DNA of 64,000 nt, taken from NCBI RefSeq assembly GCF_009801115.1, contig NZ_VTOL01000002.1, positions 248,001-312,000 on the forward strand, read 5' to 3'. Origin of the DNA: Dyadobacter sp. 3J3 (GTDB lineage Bacteria > Bacteroidota > Bacteroidia > Cytophagales > Spirosomataceae). Of this stretch, positions 62,004 through 64,000 are shown one piece after another. Position 1 is the stretch's first letter, and each line of letters begins with the position of its first letter. The translations under genes were made by a program, and so were the position numbers. Under the pieces are notes generated by a model that saw only the letters and a program-made list of their open reading frames with translations, did not search any database and had not been told where the DNA came from.

Positions 62004-62460
62004 TAAAATTCTGGTTAGAGATTCTTCGGTGATAGTTAATCTGGCCGGTATGGTAAGCCAGGTGCATTGCAAGATGAGTCAAAACGAGGCTGGCGTTTTG
62101 TGGTTCATGAATCGATAATACATCCCGGGGATATTCCTCTGAAAGCTGATCGTCCGTCAGGTTAAGGAGCGATTCCGGAATTATTTCAAGCAAAAAATCC
62201 ACCTCTTCCAGTAATTGTGTTTTGGAAAAAACGTTGGAAGAGAACTCTGCTTCCCGATCCCGGACATATGGGAAATGACCGAGTTCCAAACCAATATAAG
62301 TCCTGAGATTACCAATCAAATGTTGGGATAAGTTTCCGCCGGAATTTATTGTACCAGTAATTTTCACCCATAATAAATCTTCTTCCGTATAAGCCGCAAT
62401 CTCAGCCCTCAGCTTTTTAAGCTCTCTTGTATAAAAGAAAATGTAATCTGCTTTATTCAT
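61990..62460 (-). CDS. DinB-superfamily protein (DUF1572-like)
   Basis: The start ATG 62460 (MNKADYIFFYTRELKKL) is preferred; ATGs at 62499 and 62463 also open the frame. About 156 residues. Helical, with His residues in NLSQHLIGNLRTYIGLELG and LTHLAMHLAYHTGQINYHRR that fit the metal site of DinB/DUF1572 proteins. It is the first gene of the leftward operon and lies divergent from the MocR regulator. Confidence 0.82.
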   Translation of the reverse strand: MNKADYIFFYTRELKKLRAEIAAYTEEDLLWVKITGTINSGGNLSQHLIGNLRTYIGLELGHFPYVRDREAEFSSNVFSKTQLLEEVDFLLEIIPESLLNLTDDQLSEEYPRDVLSIHEPQNASLVLTHLAMHLAYHTGQINYHRRISNQNFNENN

Positions 62461-62577
62461 CATGCATTTCATTAAAATGGTTTTACAAAATTTCATCATT
62501 TTTACATCATAAAACAGATTCAGTTTTTTAAATTAGCAGCATAACAGATTCATCATTTTAATCAACTAAGTAATAAA

Positions 62578-64000
62578 TTGGACACAAACTTATATAAAGA
62601 AGAATTTCTATATGCCCGAATAGCAGAGCGTTTTGAAACCCAGATCGAAAACAATATACTAAAAACGGGCGACAAACTTTTGTCGGTTCGCGCCCTAAGC
62701 AAGGAACAAGGCATAAGCATTAGTACGGCCTTTAAGGCATATATTGAACTTGAAAACAAAGGATATATAGAAGCAAGGGCAAAATCAGGATATTTTGTAC
62801 GGTACAATCCTGCCAAAATCCCCAAATCCCTTGATATTCCAAAAATGGAAGCCAGTTTTGAAAATATTGGTGTGGACGAAATCCTTAGAATGGTTTATAG
62901 AACCATGAGTCAGGAAGGAGTAGTAAAACTTTCGCAGGCTGTGCCATCCTCAGAGCTGATTCCTATCGCCAAATTAGCCAAAGTGATGATGGAAGCCATA
63001 CGAAAAAGCCCGACAGGATGCACAGGATATGAAGATATTCAAGGCAATGTCTTGCTAAGAAAACAGATTGCAAAATATGCGTTTAGCTGGAATGGAAATA
63101 TTACAGAAAATGATGTTGTGACCACCCAGGGATGTATGGAAGCACTCGTTTTTTGTTTACAGGCAGTTACGGAACCAGGAGATACAGTGGCCATTGACAG
63201 TCCCACTTATTTTGGCATTTTTAATATAATGAAAAGTTTGGGTCTCAAAGTTCTGGAAATTCCGACTGATCCCAATACCGGGGCAGATCTCGAATATCTC
63301 GAAAAGGCAATAGAAAAAATTCCAATAAAGGCTTGTCTTTTTGTAACCAATTTCGCAAATCCTTTGGGAGTGCTTATGCCTGATCATCGAAAAAAACAAC
63401 TTGTAGAACTCCTGGCCAAAAACCAGATACCGCTTATAGAGGATGATATTTATGGCGAAATGTATTTTGGAAAAACCAGACCTAAAACCTGTAAGAGTTT
63501 TGACAAAGAGGGATTGGTAATGCTTTGTTCTTCTGTTTCAAAAACTTTGGCTCCGGGCTATAGAGTTGGCTGGTGCATTCCTGGGAAATTTACAGAAAAG
63601 GTCATTAGTTTAAAATTGATCCATTCGGTTTCCTCAGCCACGCCAACACAAGCTGCAATTGGACTTTTCTTTGAAACCGGGCGCTATGATCTGCATATGC
63701 GAAAAATGAGAAAAGCGCTTCACACACAATGCTTGCGTTACATACAGTCTATTTCTGATAATTTTCCAAAAGAAACAAAAGTCAGCCGACCGCAGGGAGG
63801 TTATGTATTATGGATTGAAATGAATAAAAAAGTCAACGCATTTGAGCTATTCCAAAAGGCCATAAAGGAAAACATAAGTATATCACCAGGACAAATTTTC
63901 AGTACGGATGCCCGTTTTACAAATTACATCAGGATTAGTTTCGGCACACCATATAATGAAGAAATTGAAAAAAGCTTGCAAAAGTTGGGAAAACTAGTTC
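62578..64000 (+). CDS. MocR/PdxR-type regulator: GntR HTH plus aminotransferase domain (partial)
   Basis: An open frame from TTG 62578 to the right edge, 474 codons visible, no stop reached. An N-terminal winged helix of the GntR type (about 1-75: LLSVRALSKEQGISISTAFK then AYIELENKGYIEARAKSG) is fused to a fold-type I aminotransferase domain with VTTQGCMEALVFCLQAV, LFVTNFANPLGVLMPDHRKK, the PLP lysine in CSSVSKTLAPGYRVGW and the C-terminal PQGGYVLWIEM. There is no ATG upstream because an in-frame stop lies at 62542. It diverges from the decarboxylase operon and probably controls it. Confidence 0.9.
   Translation, partial: MDTNLYKEEFLYARIAERFETQIENNILKTGDKLLSVRALSKEQGISISTAFKAYIELENKGYIEARAKSGYFVRYNPAKIPKSLDIPKMEASFENIGVDEILRMVYRTMSQEGVVKLSQAVPSSELIPIAKLAKVMMEAIRKSPTGCTGYEDIQGNVLLRKQIAKYAFSWNGNITENDVVTTQGCMEALVFCLQAVTEPGDTVAIDSPTYFGIFNIMKSLGLKVLEIPTDPNTGADLEYLEKAIEKIPIKACLFVTNFANPLGVLMPDHRKKQLVELLAKNQIPLIEDDIYGEMYFGKTRPKTCKSFDKEGLVMLCSSVSKTLAPGYRVGWCIPGKFTEKVISLKLIHSVSSATPTQAAIGLFFETGRYDLHMRKMRKALHTQCLRYIQSISDNFPKETKVSRPQGGYVLWIEMNKKVNAFELFQKAIKENISISPGQIFSTDARFTNYIRISFGTPYNEEIEKSLQKLGKLV

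Overview
The window looks like a chromosomal segment of a Bacteroidota, most likely a Cytophagales member close to Dyadobacter/Spirosomataceae. The evidence is the gene families present (DUF4097 pairs behind an ECF sigma factor, large CHASE3/GAF hybrid kinases, LytTR, RES-Xre, NspC), -7 promoter boxes of the TAnnTTTG type, weak Shine-Dalgarno sites and a moderately AT-rich composition with AT-rich intergenic DNA. The genus is inferred from gene content. No rRNA, tRNA, insertion sequence or CRISPR array was seen.

Layout. 1-430: tail of an unknown gene, then a candidate structured RNA ending in a terminator. 612-3727 (+): ECF sigma factor, zinc-finger/HEAT anti-sigma factor and two paralogous secreted DUF4097 proteins. 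3816-5663 (-): ClC chloride channel. 5873-12650 (+): a seven-gene lipid-modification locus (DUF1475, DUF1295, CFA-type methyltransferase, alpha/beta hydrolase, FAD oxidoreductase, DUF1365, second CFA-type methyltransferase). 12711-20387 (-): a lipoprotein, then a four-gene signalling operon transcribed hybrid kinase, CheR, CheB, hybrid kinase. 20645-25127 (-): GNAT, an AddA/UvrD-type helicase and a small outer-membrane barrel. 25179-30921 (-): hisS-hisG-hisD-[Xre-RES toxin-antitoxin]-hisC.

31156-44297 is mostly housekeeping: a 50-residue basic protein, a SAM methyltransferase, GT2, hemL, a TPR/periplasmic-binding-fold protein, yidC, pyrG, a secreted PIG-L deacetylase, nspC, a DEDDh exonuclease and a bestrophin. 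44620-49415 holds a secreted repeat protein, an MFS transporter, a frameshifted GT39-like membrane protein and a sugar-phosphate isomerase-like protein.

50001-64000 is the more accessory part. A four-gene set of unknown function comes first: a coiled-coil protein, a membrane-anchored PspA-like coiled-coil protein, a membrane-anchored Ppx/GppA-like protein and a polytopic membrane protein. It overlaps a putative restriction endonuclease gene that is followed by an N6-adenine methyltransferase and a DinB-like protein. Next come a TetR/small protein/MFS efflux module with a visible operator, an orphan ParA with a ribbon-helix-helix partner, and a PLP-decarboxylase/NTF2-like/GNAT/DinB operon divergent from a MocR-type regulator that runs off the right edge.

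Two genes (near 47111 and 57115) look broken by loss of one base in a short homopolymer. That may be a sequencing artefact or real decay. The best candidate for an undescribed system is the set at 50001-53379; the lipid locus at 5873-12650 and the kinase-linked CheR/CheB pair come next.
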